In this document: positions 22,151 through 35,400 of the stretch, in pieces
Numbering within the stretch: the first letter of the stretch is position 1
Layout: each line of letters opens with the position of its first letter
Source of the DNA: Hetaerina americana
Lineage: Eukaryota > Arthropoda > Insecta > Odonata > Calopterygidae
DNA: 64,000 bases
NCBI GenBank assembly: GCA_022747635.1
Contig: JAKTNV010000004.1
Location: forward strand, 89,596,052-89,660,051
Direction: 5' to 3'
Position numbers and translations under genes: made by a program
The notes under the pieces: model-generated
Databases searched by the model: none
Seen by the model: only the letters and a program-made list of their open reading frames with translations
Told to the model about the DNA's origin: nothing

Positions 22151-24524
22151 CAGTCCGACCGACCCGATGGGAATTGATACCGTGGAGGAGATATGAAATC
22201 GAAGGGCCATTCCGTCGAGTTTACTTTTACGCGAATGCCGTTGGAATTCACGATGAAATTTCCAGCGTAGTGGACACGATACACTCGAATTAATTTGATC
22301 ATGTGAGGTGTGTTTGAGATGTACGTAGAAAGGTACTATATAGATAGTCGTAGGAATTAGAATTTACAGTAGACCAGTGAATTTCCCATGGGTCTCGTAA
22401 TCTTACGTATAATCACGGTGACCCTTAAAACGATCTTAATCATTGTGCTGATTTCTTATGAAAATATTCGCTTTTTAAATCTTGATCTATTCATCAATAA
22501 TCGTTTTCAGAAACCATTGCTTTTGTAACTCTTTCTCGTTTTATCTTCCTGGAAATTCAATCTTTCTAAAATTGATAGAATTTTCAATTTATTGGTTGCC
22601 ATGAAAATGATAGCGATACCGTGACATGATCGGGAAATTCAAGAACGGGGGTTATTTATCATAGCTTTTACTCCTATAAGATTCACTCAACTTCCGAAGA
22701 TCTTAAAATGTACTTTTGCAAACAGCAGCTAATGGGAATAGTTAAAATTTAATGCGGCGTGTCTTTTACAGTTCCTGTGGTTTATCTTCAAAACAGACGA
22801 GGAAATATGCTACAAACCGAAAGATGTAATGCGTGAAAGCTTCTTGATCCAGCATCGTGTTCTAATATTATTTATAAACTTGAAACTTCACTCTATGTAC
22901 TATATTTGATTTTCGAAAATATCTGAAGAATACTTTAATTCTAGGATGATTAATGAATATAAATTTCATGAATGGGTTTATAGATTCACTTATATAAGAA
23001 ATATATTTTGGAATTTTCGTGAGCAGTTACAAACAAGCAATTGCTAAGACCGAGTTCATGGAACTATTTAGTATACATGCTTAATTGATAGCATTAGTTT
23101 TAGGTGTATTCAGAAATATAAAGTGTAATGGTAGCTCTTGATTTAGTTGTTAGATAGTCAGCAATGTATCCTTTAATCTGATTAATTTATGAACAGCGGT
23201 GTCATTCCTGAAAAATTTGTTCTCCTCATATTGAAAATGTCCCGCGATCACGTTTCCTGTTAAGCTTAAAAATGTCGTAGAGTCCAAATAATATGTGTGA
23301 GAGAGTGTGCCGGTCTCTTATTAGCCCTTAGTTGAAGATCTTATGCTTGGTTGTTGATATCATTAAATGAGAATCACTTGGTTTATTACAACTTATTTTT
23401 AATTTTAAAATTGTATTCCAGCATTGGAAGTCTTTGGGGAAATGACATGGAAAAAGATAAAGTTGCAAGTTTCACAAAAATGGAACACAAAAAGAAACAA
23501 TCTGAATGAAGCAATAATATGCTCCGATTAAAATTTATTATTGGTAGAGTTATCACAATTTTTTAATAAAATTCGCTATCGTAGTTACCTTTCTTTGACT
23601 TGGCTGCGCTAATTTCTATTTGGTCTTTTACGAGGAAACGTTGCAGATCCAAGTCCAGGTGGTGTACGAATATTTGTTGCGCTGCTGTTGTGGCATTGTT
23701 TTCGCGTCCTCTACTGGCAATTAGCATGCGTGCGGGCGCAGTCTTAATGGCTGCGTTCTGTGTGTTTGTTGGACGCTATTCTCTTGCGTCCCGATGTCCA
23801 GCAAATGAGTATTTTTCCGGGGTGACAAACTGGAATTGTTGGTGGTGTTTATAATAGGACACTGTGTGCTCACGAGGATGTGTCCGATGTATTCATCCAA
23901 ATTTCTTTATTTTTTTGTACTTCACTCAGGTTCTGAACAATTGTTATTTTTAATGGTGTAGAATTTAGTATGCTGTTTTGGTCCTGGTATCTGCAAGTAA
24001 GCCTTAATGTTCTGCTTCTTCGTGCAATATTTTTTCTCAACGGCTTGCCTCTGTTCCCCGTGATCTTTTTAACCGATCGCCCGATGAAACTTCGATGCCC
24101 AGGAATTAGTGGAATTGCAGGGAAGCTGTTGATGTCGGCGGTCGGGAAGCTTCCCCGAATAATGTGGCCTGTTGCAGATAAGCGTCGTTATTTCGATAAA
24201 ATCTCCCGTATGGAAAATTCTGTGGCGTGTAAGTACTCGGTTGTAAATAGCTGCGGATTTCCAATAGGTGATAACGAGGGGGAAGTTTTGTTTTTTGCCG
24301 AAATTGCACGGGCGAAAAAGAGTGCCCTCCGCATGAAACGACGGCAGCAGCAGTAAATAATCGTTGGGGGGGGGGGGAATGAGGTGAACCATCCCCCTCC
24401 ACCCACCCAGCCACTATCGACTGCCCTCTGCGACTGCGCCGACTTTCTTCATCCTCTTTGGTTCTCAGCTGGAGATCAATGTGATCATTTAAACTGATTG
24501 ACTTTTCCACCTTATTAAGAGCGA
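22151..24524. other. No gene recognised; G12 run at 24366-24377
   Basis: Mostly AT-rich. A 128-codon frame at 23970-24356 and its antisense partners have no recognisable features. A run of 12 G lies at 24366-24377. Confidence 0.5.
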
Positions 24525-24640
24525 AATTCGTTTAGCCGGCTGGATTAGTGCGGCAGGCAGCGTGCTTGCTTACGATTACATAGGTCACCGTTTCGAATCC
24601 CCTCTCTGGTTGGTAAAATGTGGCTGTTATGTGCAAAATT
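24525..24640 (+). repeat. tRNA-derived SINE-like segment
   Basis: GCCGGCTGGATTAGTGCGG, an A-box-like region, is followed by CCGTTTCGAATCCC, a B-box-like block, with about 60 bp between. A non-tRNA body follows (GTGAGCGACGGGTCTTGG and onward to about 24740). No proper cloverleaf closes, so it is SINE-like rather than a tRNA gene. It abuts the 3' side of the minus-strand LINE below. Confidence 0.45.
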
Positions 24641-24752
24641 TTTAGTGAGCGACGGGTCTTGGTGATCCTTAGAACACTACGGGCCCCCTGCAATGGTGAT
24701 GAAAACATCTCCAGCCCTGTTGTTCTAGGTAGGATTCATTTAAGAGGACTGG

Positions 24753-25493
24753 TCATTTCGGATGGGTGACTTTCTCGTTTAGAGGCGTCCTGAATTGCGT
24801 TGTCGTGGTTATCGAAGGGTTCTTGGGCGCGAAGCGAATTTCTCTCGAGGTGAATTTTAACTTGAATTTAGAGCCAGATTTACTATACATACGCAGGCTC
24901 ATTCGCGAAGGTTGATTATCGTCATTTGTCTTGGATCTTACTCCTGCCTCAACGGGTAACTGAAAAGCTGAAAGCTCCACCTGCTCTGTCTTATGCCCTC
25001 CATTCTTAATACTTAAATTTGCCCTTAAAGTTTTCACAAACCCCATAAACTGTGTTTTGTTTGCATTTATTTTCATTTAAATCATTGCAATAGGTACAGA
25101 AGGCATAATACGATAGGAATGGGTATGCACTCATTTGTGATTTATAATTGTGGTTTACCCTCTCTGACTAAAGATTGATCACCCGAAAATACAAGTTATC
25201 TTATAAATTCCTATTCGACTTTCAATCCTATCGCCATTTCCATCCATATCTCTATTACTATTTCTTCTTCGTTTATATTGAAACGCACAGATGATAATGG
25301 ACATCACTGTCTTACCCCTCTACCTAATACTGCCCATCCCGGCTTTCTATCCACCACTCGTACCTATGTAGTATATGACATTTATAATTTGCGGATAGGT
25401 CTACGATCCTTCCTATCTACTTCTATTTTCATCAATACATTCATGAAATCTATCAATTTTAACGAAGCAGACCAATACATCCTGATTGTGTTC
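24753..25493 (-). pseudogene. LINE reverse transcriptase, downstream half (split by mariner)
   Basis: On the minus strand, reading away from the mariner: NQDVLVCFVKIDRFHECID (RT motif A region, usually VCFVDF.KAFD), then traces of the ESG..RRGVRQGCPLSP..FN block (about 25280-25330). A broken ADDQ catalytic region follows (about 25150-25190), then MKINANKTQFMGF and SIKNGGHKTEQVE at 24985-25076. Homology is clear to about 24970; the frame continuing to 24753 is not assigned. Multiple stops are present. The sequence just upstream of motif A is found on the other side of the mariner (26416 onward), so the two halves are one LINE copy. Confidence 0.75.
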
Positions 25494-25495
25494 TG

Positions 25496-26413
25496 AAGTG
25501 TGCATTCTAAAATTAATGCTTTTTTTAAAAGTAATTTATGGAACAGATTTGCACATAAACTTCACATTCTTCAAAGTACTGCCTTTGGGCCTCTACACAT
25601 TTTTTCCAGCGACTCTGCCATGACCGGTACGCACCTTTGGAAGGTGTCTTCGGGGACCTCTCGCAAGGCCTTCGTCACGGCTTATTGTACGTTAAATGGG
25701 TTCCTTTGAGGGCTGCCTTAATCCCAGGGAATAAAAAGAAGTCTGCTGGGACGATGGCAGGACTATAGGTGGGGTTGGGGCAGCGTTGGCACTTGGTGTT
25801 TGGACGGAAAATAGCGGACTCGTAGCGCGTCGCGGCAAGGCGCGTTGTCGTCATGGAGTTTCCAGGAAGCAGAGATGTGTTTTCTCGTCCTTATGACTCT
25901 TTTTCGGAGTCTTTCCATCACATCCACGTAGTTGGCAGCGTTAACTTTCTATCCTTGAGGAACAAACTCCTTATGGACCTTTCCTTTACTGTCGAAAAAG
26001 ACAATGAGCATTGTTTTCACGTTTGATTTTCTAATTCTTGCCTTTTGGGTTTGAGGGACTGGTCGATGTGCCACTCAGAGCTTTGGCGTTTTGTTTCTGG
26101 GTCTTATTAAAAAACCCAGGTTTCATCACCAGTAATGACGTTGTCGAAATAATCAGGTTCATTTTCTAAATGTTGCAAAAGTTTACTTGAAATTCCCGCT
26201 CGGTTGGTCTTTCATGATAAGGTTGGCGCGTAGAGGTTAACAATAGCTGATGTCATGCCGCTTTCACAGCTTGGAGAGCACTGAGACCGGTTTCGCGACG
26301 AAGCAGTTTCCCCTCAATCCACTCTCAAGCGGTTTGACCCCACTCCGACCAATACAGGAGCCTGTAGGAGCGGCGCGGGAAATATAATTGCATTACTTTT
26401 GGAACGCACCCTG
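25496..26413 (-). mobile_element. mariner transposon nested in a LINE, decayed
   Basis: A DD34D mariner transposase relic on the minus strand. The 5' terminus at 26413 reads CAGGGTGCGTTCCAAAAGTA next to a TA (26414-26415). A diverged counterpart is at about 25496-25520 (GTGTGCATTCTAAAATTAATG on the plus strand). Transposase pieces in order: FDNVITGDETWVF (about 26130), TMLIVFFDSKGKVHKEFVP (first catalytic Asp, about 25960-26010), WKLHDDNAP (second, about 25840), YSPAIVPADFFLF (third; the usual YSPDL is altered, about 25730-25770), then SWQSRWKKCVEAQ near the C-terminus. Frameshifts and stops, and loss of most of the N-terminal DNA-binding domain, make it non-functional. In life it would cut and paste at TA. 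Confidence 0.85.
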
Positions 26414-26415
26414 TA

Positions 26416-27580
26416 TGTTCCTCTTTCCTTATAACCTCATTTCACTAATAACCTTTCCTGCTCTATATACACTTGTTGATGATTCTAAGAACCACTTAAT
26501 TTGCGTGCGGAATCACTCTTATTGTTCTGTAGTCCTCGCATACTCGTGCTGGCTGGCATGACTTGCTTTCCCCTTTCCGGAATTGGAACTGTAACTGGTC
26601 TGACGAAGCCAAATTCTTTCCTCATAAATGCTGGGGATTAGCCCATGAAAGCTCTTCCTCTCACGCGCTCCTAAACCCAAGTGTTGATAGTGCACCCGGA
26701 TTTTCCGTTAAAACTTCTTGATTGATCTATTTCCCTTACCTTTCAGTACAGTGGACCTATTTACAAGTACTTCTCCTTCTATGTATGTATTATCCACATC
26801 TTCTTACTGCTTATTCTACCTCTTTTCTTTCGCTCTATTGGTTTCCCTCCGCATTTTAATATTCATCCCTTTGTACTTAAACCTAATCCTATGTTTAAAT
26901 TCCTCCATTTCTTCCGCTATCCCGTCTTACTAATAATCTTTTTGATACTCCCCGTTTTCTTATCCACTCCCTGTCTACTTTTTTATTGTTTTATTATGAC
27001 TTTCGATATCCGTTTTAGATATTTCCCCATTATCTGGGGACCTTGTTCTTCTGTGATACCTTTCTCTCTTTCCTCGTTCATGAAATTCCCTGCAGCATGC
27101 TGAAACTCCTTTCTAATTGTCCCATTAATTGCCTCTAAGTTTATTTCTTAAACCGTTTTCCCTATTATATTCTATTAAATCTATCTTTACATTACATTAG
27201 TGCTACATATATTATGATCTTACTCGGCATATGTTCCTGTAAAACTATTTGAATTAATTATGCTGTTTCTAAATATGTGCCTTACCTTAACATGGTATAA
27301 ATGATATCATTTCGAACCTTCTGGACTTTTTCTACGTATGCCTGTATCTATTCGGGTGTTTAAGCAAGTGTTTTTTTGCGATTTAGAACATTTCTCCTTC
27401 GGAACTCTACTTCTTTCTCCCTGCGGTCATTCCTTCGCCCTAAAAACTATTGTCCCTTATCTCAAACCCATTTTTCCCTGACGCTCACCATTGCCATTCC
27501 CATCCCTTATAATCCCTCTAATGTTTCCGTTGATCGTATGCATGTCTCTTTGTTCCCTTATGTATTTACTTCTTTCAATT
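26416..27580 (-). pseudogene. LINE endonuclease/RT, upstream half (split by mariner)
   Basis: The minus strand, 5' to 3', shows an endonuclease-domain trace (NGNGERQGKMGLR, then KNTCLNTRIDTGIRRKS, about 27370-27520). A linker follows (MEEFKHRIRFKYKGMNIKMR, about 26850-26910), then the start of the RT (IWLRQTSYSSNSGKGKASHA over the FVRPVTVPIPEKGKASHA region). Next comes EYARTTEQ in one frame with EDYRTIRVIPHA in another (about 26510-26570), then LRIINKCI and VISEM, stopping at the mariner terminus. Many stops and shifts are present. The pyrimidine-rich look of the plus strand here reflects the purine-rich LINE coding strand. Confidence 0.72.
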
Positions 27581-28017
27581 TACTTAAATTACATATTGCC
27601 GACATTATGTATTTAAAATAAATGTCATGAGATACATTGCTGAAAAGTATTAGCGGACATTAAAGAGGTGATTGATGAAAAAACTTGAAAATTCTCGTTT
27701 CAAATTTCCATTACGCTGGGTTTTAAAGTTGAATATTTTTTTCTCATTAAGGAGTGAAACGCAAAGCAGGTAGAATTTATCATTTTTTTCTTCCTCCATT
27801 ATCTTAAATTAGGTTGGCGGTTTATTTTTTAATTTCACACATTAAACTAACACCATTGTTTTTAGATGAATATTTTCGCGCCTTGGGCAAGTGGTATTAC
27901 AGGAAAAAATAAATACTCTTCAGCAGAAGCATGAGCGCACTGTATTCCTACAGTAACAGGGAAACATATCATTGCTTCTTTCCTTCAAGCTATATTCCGT
28001 CGCCAAGGAGACTTGTG
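27581..28017. other. No gene recognised
   Basis: AT-rich sequence upstream of the LINE copy; no further LINE homology was recognised. Confidence 0.45.
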
Positions 28018-28080
28018 AGCATTCATCTCTCCCCCACCTCCCCCTCGCAACGGGGGGAGGAAGGGAGAGATGAATGCACT
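28018..28080. repeat. Imperfect hairpin in GC-rich segment
   Basis: GAGCATTCATCTCTCCC (from about 28017) and GGGAGAGATGAATGC (to about 28078) are inverted, with C-rich and G-rich inner segments that also pair. The loop is a few bases. It lies at the start of a GC/CT-rich patch (to about 28500) with no recognised gene. Confidence 0.7.
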
Positions 28081-31000
28081 CCCATCATCCCCTCTGTCCT
28101 CGCCCCATTGATCGCCTCCGGGCGGGCACCGACATTCGTTCACCCACTCGCGTCCAGGAGGGAATATGTAAATAGTATGTCTCCTTGGAATCCGTCGTGG
28201 GGCTTCGATTTCGCCGTAGGCGTCACTGCAGTTTCTCTCTCCTCCGCCCGCCCGTGCACTCTGCCTTCTCTATCGCCTTACTCTCCCCCCTCGCTGTCTT
28301 GGGATCTGCCCGCCGCGCCCCTCTTCCGCCTGTCTATTACGCAAATTTAAAAAGGAATCCCCTCCCCTCTTCATACTCCCAGGTCTCTGAAAACTCTCGT
28401 CTTATATCGACGGGCGTGACTTAGTGCATACTTTCTCCCGCCCCTCCCTCTCCTCCACATTCCTCATCCTTTTACCTTACATCTTCGCTATTTTCCTCCC
28501 CGGGACATGAATATTTATGTACTGCTACATATTTTTCTTTAGTAATTAAAAAAAAAAGTTACCCCCATCTGGCGCGTGATCGATTGACCTGGTTTGAGCG
28601 TTGAGTCTCTTCGAATGATGCCCTCATCCGATTCTTCTCTTCCCCTCCTCTAGTGCACCTCCGTGTCACCCTGCCCCCGATGTCCTCCTCCTTCATTCCC
28701 ACCCCCTCGCTTCTTCTCCCCTCATGACTTCCTATCCATCCTAATCGCAGGGCCCCCCTTAGAACTCCTGGTCCTTTCTTCCCACATACAATTCACGGGT
28801 GGAATTTCGATAAATTAGACATTGATTTAGTCCTTTCTTTGCCGAAAATAATTGTTGCAATAATTTTAATTTTTCCTCAATTCATGGCAGTCTCTAAATT
28901 TTACCGCTAACCAGGAAAACGCGTATGAAATAAGTATGCGTTAAAAAGTATGAAAAAAGTATTCGGGGGTATATGTTGGTGGCATTGCATTAGGAACTGG
29001 ATTTTCGCCTTGAGGAGCTCTGAACTACTACTATTCTTGCGTCAAGGGTGGAATGTAACGTATTCTTAGCCAAGTATTTAAAAATATTACCTTTTTTACT
29101 TATACAAGATCAGGAATATGAATGAAATTAAACAGGTTCAAAGTATCTCGTTGAGACAAAAAATACGGTAACTTTACGCGAATTGGATGCCTGAAATGAG
29201 GACACCTCCGACAAAAGGCAGTCATGGGAGACAGCCACGGAAGAAGGCTTTTGAATTTCCGTCTCTCGAGTTAGCGTCTCCCACACCCACCTTTCTTCCG
29301 GAGATGTAGCACTGCAGGTCTCATCGGAAATATTAAACTCCCTCGCTATTGTTTGGATGCTCAGAGAGGATGTAAAGTTGCCCTATTTATGTTCTTTTAT
29401 TTCGACTACCAAGAGAATTTTTTCAAAAATAATTCTTCGAATATCAAGAATGCGAAGAATTTCAATCAAGGCACTCTTTCTCTGGCATTTTTTTCAATCG
29501 GATCTCTCTCTTTCAAATTCTCCCGTGAAAGCACCTCAAATAGCAATTGCAGATTTTATTTGAAAATTAGGCGAATGAAGTGCTTCTTTTTAGCAGTTGT
29601 GTACAATTTATTAATTCCAAAAATTTTGAGAAAGCAAAGGGTTCTCTTCTTAACAACCCATTTTCTGTAAGTGGTATTGTGCTCCTCGTAAATGATTTAA
29701 ACCTTCAATCAAAGACTTTGTTTTTTGATAACTATTGAAGATTGATTGATTGGAACTTTAATATTAGAGTTTTTATATGTGTAGGAATTCGTTTTAATCG
29801 CATTGTCCAATGTCTTAATCTATAAAAATTGTTTAATTATGAGAGTATTGATTTTTAGCGGCCTAAGAAGAAGAGGAATTCTAACAAATCACACGCACGC
29901 CGACGACGTTTCCGCTTGGCGTGACTCCCGCTGCGCACGAAAGCGTTCATGAAGCACAAGTGAGTGAGGAGGGACCAGGGATTTCTCGAAACATGAACGC
30001 GTTCCTGCCAAGGGAAACAAATCAGCTTTCATTTGTGTCTCCATCCCCTTGATATCTCCGTGCATATTTTCTCAGTCCTCAATACTCAGGTTTCAAGCGT
30101 GGTGCCACTTAGTCACGCACTTATTTGCCTTCGCCGCAGAAGACGCAAAGAACTTTGAATTTATTATTCTCCTTTTCCATTCCGAGATTCCACGTTTTCC
30201 CTGGAAAAACATCTCAATGCGGCTAATGTCGGAGATTTGTCGAGGGCGAATTCTTGAGAGGATGACTGAGGGAGAGAGGCGGGAGGAGGCTAGCTCAAGT
30301 CTCCGTCCTAGGCGAGCGATGCCACCAATGCGGGTTCTCTTAACACCACCACCTCCCCCACCAATTGTCCCCCTAGGCGCACCTAGACACTCGCTTCCAG
30401 CCTTCTTTATCATCAAAATCCCTCCTCTCTCTCCCCTTATCTTTGCCGTTCCTTCCCCATACACCATTACTTCTTTCCTCCATCCGGATACCCTCTCCCG
30501 TGTTTGCCGGTGCCGTGAGACTTGAGTCAAGAGACGGCTTACGCTTTTCTCTCTCCGAGAGATAATTCGGTTTTGGAAGATTCCGGAAGTGACGAGAGAG
30601 AGGTAGTAGAAAGAGCCCGCTTCACTTCGAGTCCCCCAGTGATTACCTGGGCTCCCTTGATGAGTCACTCTGAGGGAATGAGAGGCTATGAGAGAAAACG
30701 CCCGGGTGCTCATGTTACGTCGGCGGAGGACTGCTCTTCTTTGTCCGAGTCCCAGGTTCTGGTCGAAGCGCCCGTCTTTCCGGAGTTCATTTTGTAACTG
30801 CCGCGAGCGGGAAATTTCGGAAGGCGTCTTTGCTTGTGATTTGTCAAAGGATTGCTGGTGTTTGAAAATAAAAGGCATTTTATTGCATGGGTTCAATACT
30901 TTTTACGACGTGTATTATAATGGAGTCATTTAGCATGGCAATGGGCACCAGTAGAAATAGGCAGCAACTTCAGTCACCCTCTGCAAGTGATGAACTTCTT

Positions 31001-31265
31001 CCAGGTCTTGAATATTTCACAATAATGAATTTTTAGTATGGTAAATTTTATAAATATTTTATTCAAGCACTTTTCAAAACGTTACATTCCTGCATAGGTT
31101 ATATTGTTGGTCATTATCTTATCGCAGCAAAAGTGGTACTTTGGATCATTAATACAAGCGTAGAGATCATGGCTAATGTGTTCTTCAGGGATGATAAGTT
31201 TGTCTTCAAGGAGGTAAGCATAATGCTATTGTAGTAACGAGGTCACTAATAGAAAGGAATAATGA
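28081..31265. other. No gene recognised; GC/CT-rich patches
   Basis: CT-rich sequence to about 28790, then AT-rich, then a GC-richer patch at about 29880-30800. The patch contains a 267-codon minus-strand frame (30093-30896) and overlapping plus frames (30049-30525). Their translations are Arg/Ser-rich with no domain, signal peptide or splice context that I can recognise. I do not call a gene. Confidence 0.45.
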
Positions 31266-31269
31266 GTAC

Positions 31270-32400
31270 GATCAGGGTGTATTTTTTTTATTTTTTGTGG
31301 ATATTTATGAATCGCTCGATAGAGTAAGTTGGTTTGATTTATTGACTTTACACCAGAAAATAGGAATAGACTTGAGAGTTAGGCCACTTAACCACAATGT
31401 GTACATGTACAAGACTGCTGAGGTGGGAGTGAAGGATGGTGAGTCGGGATGGGCAGTGTTAGTAAAGGGAATTAGACTCGCGTGTGCATTATGACCAGTG
31501 CTTTTAAACGATTACAAGGAGGGAATGGTTGAAGAGGCACGGAAAAAACAGGAGATGGAAATAAACAGCAGTGGGAATCAGGTTTGCGAATGATCAAGCT
31601 TTAGCTAGTCAGTCAGGCAATCAGTGACAGTTATTGCTGATCGAATAATATTTATGGCTGATAGGTATGGGATAGTAATCAATGCAAGCACAAGAAAGGG
31701 AATAGTGTTTTCGAGAAAGTGGAAAACTAAGCTAAATATTAAATAAAAAGGTTCAAAACTCAGAGGAGATGTAACTGCTTACGTATCTTGGAAGTGTCTT
31801 GAACCTGATGGCCACAGTACTAGGTATAAATGAAAAAGAGTTGCGTTGGGCAAGAAAACTTTCGCAAATAAAAGGGAATTGATGGCATTAATGTTTAATA
31901 TGTTAAGATATGATTAATGAAACTTCAGTATATTGCGTGGCTATACAGGTATACGGCGCGGGAACATGGTCATTGAAGCAGGATGATAGGCGTAGACTGG
32001 AGACTTGAAATTTGCGTGGAGAAGGATGGGTAAGGCGAAGGGGACAGAAAGGAAAATGAATGATGAAGTGAAAGGCATGGTAGGGGAGGAGAGAATACTT
32101 TTGGGAGAAATCCACAATTTGCAGGAAAGATGGCCGCAATGAATTATATAAGTGGTAATTGAATGCTGTAGACTGTGATAGAGGAGCGGACGTTCGGCAG
32201 GCGAGGAAGAGGTAGGAATAGGATCGGGATGTTAGACGGAATGCAGGGAGGAAGGAAGTACGCGGAGTTAAGGAACGATTTATCGTATTGAAGCGTGTGG
32301 TGTCATGTTTTGTCTTGTTAGGTGAAGTTCAGAAATTTTTGAGTGCACCGTCAGTGTCCGTCCAAGAAACCTACCCCTAACGGTTAAGTAACTAGCATAC
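31270..32400 (+). pseudogene. 5'-truncated LINE relic (RT to 3' end)
   Basis: The plus strand gives, in shifting frames: LDRVSWFDLLTLHQKIGIDL (RT motif A flank), VYMYKTAEVGVKDGESGWAV and GIRLACAL (31297-31494, the usual GVRQGCALSP), then PVLLNDYKEGMVEEA. A FANDQALASQSG trace of the catalytic FADDQ block follows (about 31590). Then YGIVINASTRKGIVFSRKW, a YLGS-like block, QVYGAGTWSLKQDDRRRLET (about 31940-32010), and the tail [19 protein letters not shown] in a third frame (about 32215-32275). A 3'-terminal-like motif CCTACCCCTAACGG is at about 32371. Stops and frameshifts throughout; dead copy. The endonuclease region is missing. Confidence 0.8.
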
Positions 32401-35400
32401 ATCCCTAATAAGGTTTTATCGTTGGTACCACGAGCAATTTTTCACGCTTAGTCTCCGTCAGAAAAATTTATTTACTCTCTAATACAGTCCTGACACTGTT
32501 AAACTGCTTTCATTTTAAATTCTTGTCGCATACGTTAGTCAGGCTCTGTTCATTAAGGTACGAACTGAGCCATTTAATTGCATGTGGGAATGTACGTATA
32601 TCTTTTATAGTCTTCACTAATTCATTAATTAACCAACTGGGTACATTTTCCATTAAAGCTATTTACCGCTTAAGTTATTAGGAGCCGCAGGGATCTGAAA
32701 GCAATGTAGAAATAAAAACACAATGCATTTTTGGCAAAAATATATTACGTTCTAATAGAAAAAAAGCGATTGGCTTTTTTCTCTCATTTATTGAAATGTG
32801 TAACTATAGTGGTCATATTGCTCACCCACCCTCTCAAACTCTTTGAATTCAAACAGACTGATAATTAAGATGAAATAATGAATGTCAATCAAACAGATGT
32901 GCTCACGAATTAATGGGAGTTCAGCGAATAAATGCACATTTTCCATGCAGTGGAACGTCGGCCGGACAATTGACGGAGGCCCTTGCTCCTCCCCCGCCAC
33001 TATGTCCTTTGAGAGTTTCCTTTCTAGCTTTGTCTCCCGCCCCTTAAGCTTCGGCGTTCATTATTTAAATACATTTTGTTAATTACTGCAGTCGTAAAAT
33101 TTAGACTTAATATTAAACGTGCCACGCATGTCCCGTGGGGACTTCTCCTGCCAATGTCTTTCTCTTCAGTTCGCAGAACTCCGCTTCCACTGCGAGACTC
33201 GGCTTCCGTTAAATTGTATTCCTCTGTCCTCTCTATTAAGGAACCATTAAATTTACTCCTGGGACGTAATCGTTTAACTAGCCCGACCTGGGCCGTAATT
33301 TCCTTTTGTCGCCACCAAGTAATTGGGCTGGTTATTTAGCCGAATCTCGTACTAATTACGCTGTGTGCTCCTGTTCCTATCATTTCCTTCCTCATACCCA
33401 TTTCCTCCCTCCCTCTCTCTCTCCACATTCTGTCTCCGCCCCCATCCTCCTCGGATTCCTGCTGTCTCGCGCCTTCCTGTCCCCCGCATCAGTGGGGGAG
33501 CAAGAGGGAAGGAAGAGTTCGATTATTTGGGAAAGGTCCTCCTCTGCCCGCTCCACCTTCTTACTTCCCCACTCTTACATGCCACTCAGGAGTGTGCACC
33601 AAGCAAACCGACAGGAATCGGTCTCGGGCCCGTTCCTTCCATCCTTAGCAGCGGGGCCCTCGCACAGGACCCTTGCGCCCCTCACCCGCAAAATATCTTC
33701 CGATGTAAACCTATTTGAATAATTTGGTGTGTAAAAAATTAATTTATATTGTGTTAGCATAATGTATATGTTGTTCATGTTTCATTGATTTGATTCCATC
33801 ATGGGTACTCTCATCGCCATGTAAGTTGAAACATATTAATTTGGCTTCCTTGCTTCTAATGATGAAAAACTTTCCACGAAGGTTTGTTTTAAGGTTGGGA
33901 AACTAGAAAAAATAAAATGGAGCCTCTAGGGAGGTTGATAGACATAATTCTCATTCATTTTGACGAAATAATGGGTTCTATCAATTTTCACCTGCTGTTT
34001 TACCTGGGTTGTCGTGGTGACAGTGCCAATTTAATTTTTAATATTTATGATATTGGTCTTCATTTTACTCAGATATCTTATTTAACAATGGCTGCAGTTG
34101 TTTTAATGTCTCATTTCGTAAGCTCAGTGGCTGGAACTTCGGGTCCTATTTCTTTTGCAAAAGATTGTCTCTCCTCTTTGAAAATTAAATCGTCTTATAA
34201 TAGTGTAGAACAGACTTTCCATTAGCCTTCTGAGGCTTAGCCTTCGGCTGGCGATTAGTTTGGATGGGAGCAAAATTTCAATGTTACGATGTATAACCCG
34301 TCGCGTGTTACCTCTATTGCTCTTGTGGGCGAACTGAACATGTTTCACGCTGCAACGGCTGCCTCCGATGCAGTAATGACGTGCGATGACTGAAACTTAA
34401 CCACATTTGTATTTGACATTAAGTTAATGAAGGACGCAATATTATGTTTTTGCTCGATTAACTAAGTAAAGATTTTATGATAGCTCTATACTGATCAAGT
34501 CTCGTGTAAATATTCTTTTACCTTTTCTCAGTTATAAATTTCTTAAACCCGTAACTTCCCTTTTGGCGAAAAAGTTAATGAATATTAACTCTTAATGTAG
34601 GTATTTAATTCTTTCCCTTCGATTGGCGTACCATGACAGATTACTAATGAGTATTCATTGACTCACGATGAGTTTTTGGCTATTCCATTTGGCGTTTTGC
34701 CTTGCCTACTTCAGTTGATCGCTCTAGGCAGTTTAAATTCAGAGTTGAAATTGCCGAATTTCAATTTAATTGCTGTCATTGATTTAAAAAGTGGACCCAG
34801 GAATTGAATGTCACCCTAAATTATTGGCGTTTGAGTTCAAAGTAGAGACATGATCCAGAGACAAAGAATTCTACATGGGTCTATGCCATTCGCGTCGCCG
34901 TTGCCATCTCAGCCTGTATTTTTGGTCACACGTCATCATGCCTCAGCTCGTGTAAAGCTTCGAAGATTTATCTTGTTTGGAACTTCCGTAGCAGTTGACT
35001 GTAGAGCTCTCCCCGCTGATATTTCCATGTAGTCACTATTCTCTTATTATGATTTAAAAAAATACTTCAGTGGGCATAATTAAGTCCAGATAGCTAGTAG
35101 CATCGTGGACACGTTGTGAACTGCATATAATAATTTTCACTTTGAATAAAATATCCTCCATCTTCCGAAAGTCGTCTCGGCTGATAATTAAAACTGATCA
35201 ATACCTAGAGTAATTATTTCTTTATTCATGTAGTCTGTAATCGAAAATAACAGTTGCAAGGATATTTTTAGTAAAATTTAATAATTAAAATTCTTTGCAA
35301 AGTAATTTCATTGTAAAGTATTTCCCAAATAGGTATGTTATGTACAGTTTGAACTTCTTAACTAGATTAATAAATGCGGATTGTCTGCATACTTTTCTTT

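Noticed and set aside
30093..30896. 267-codon minus-strand frame
   Set aside because: GC-richer patch, Arg/Ser/Gly-rich, no domain, competing plus frames; most likely chance openness.
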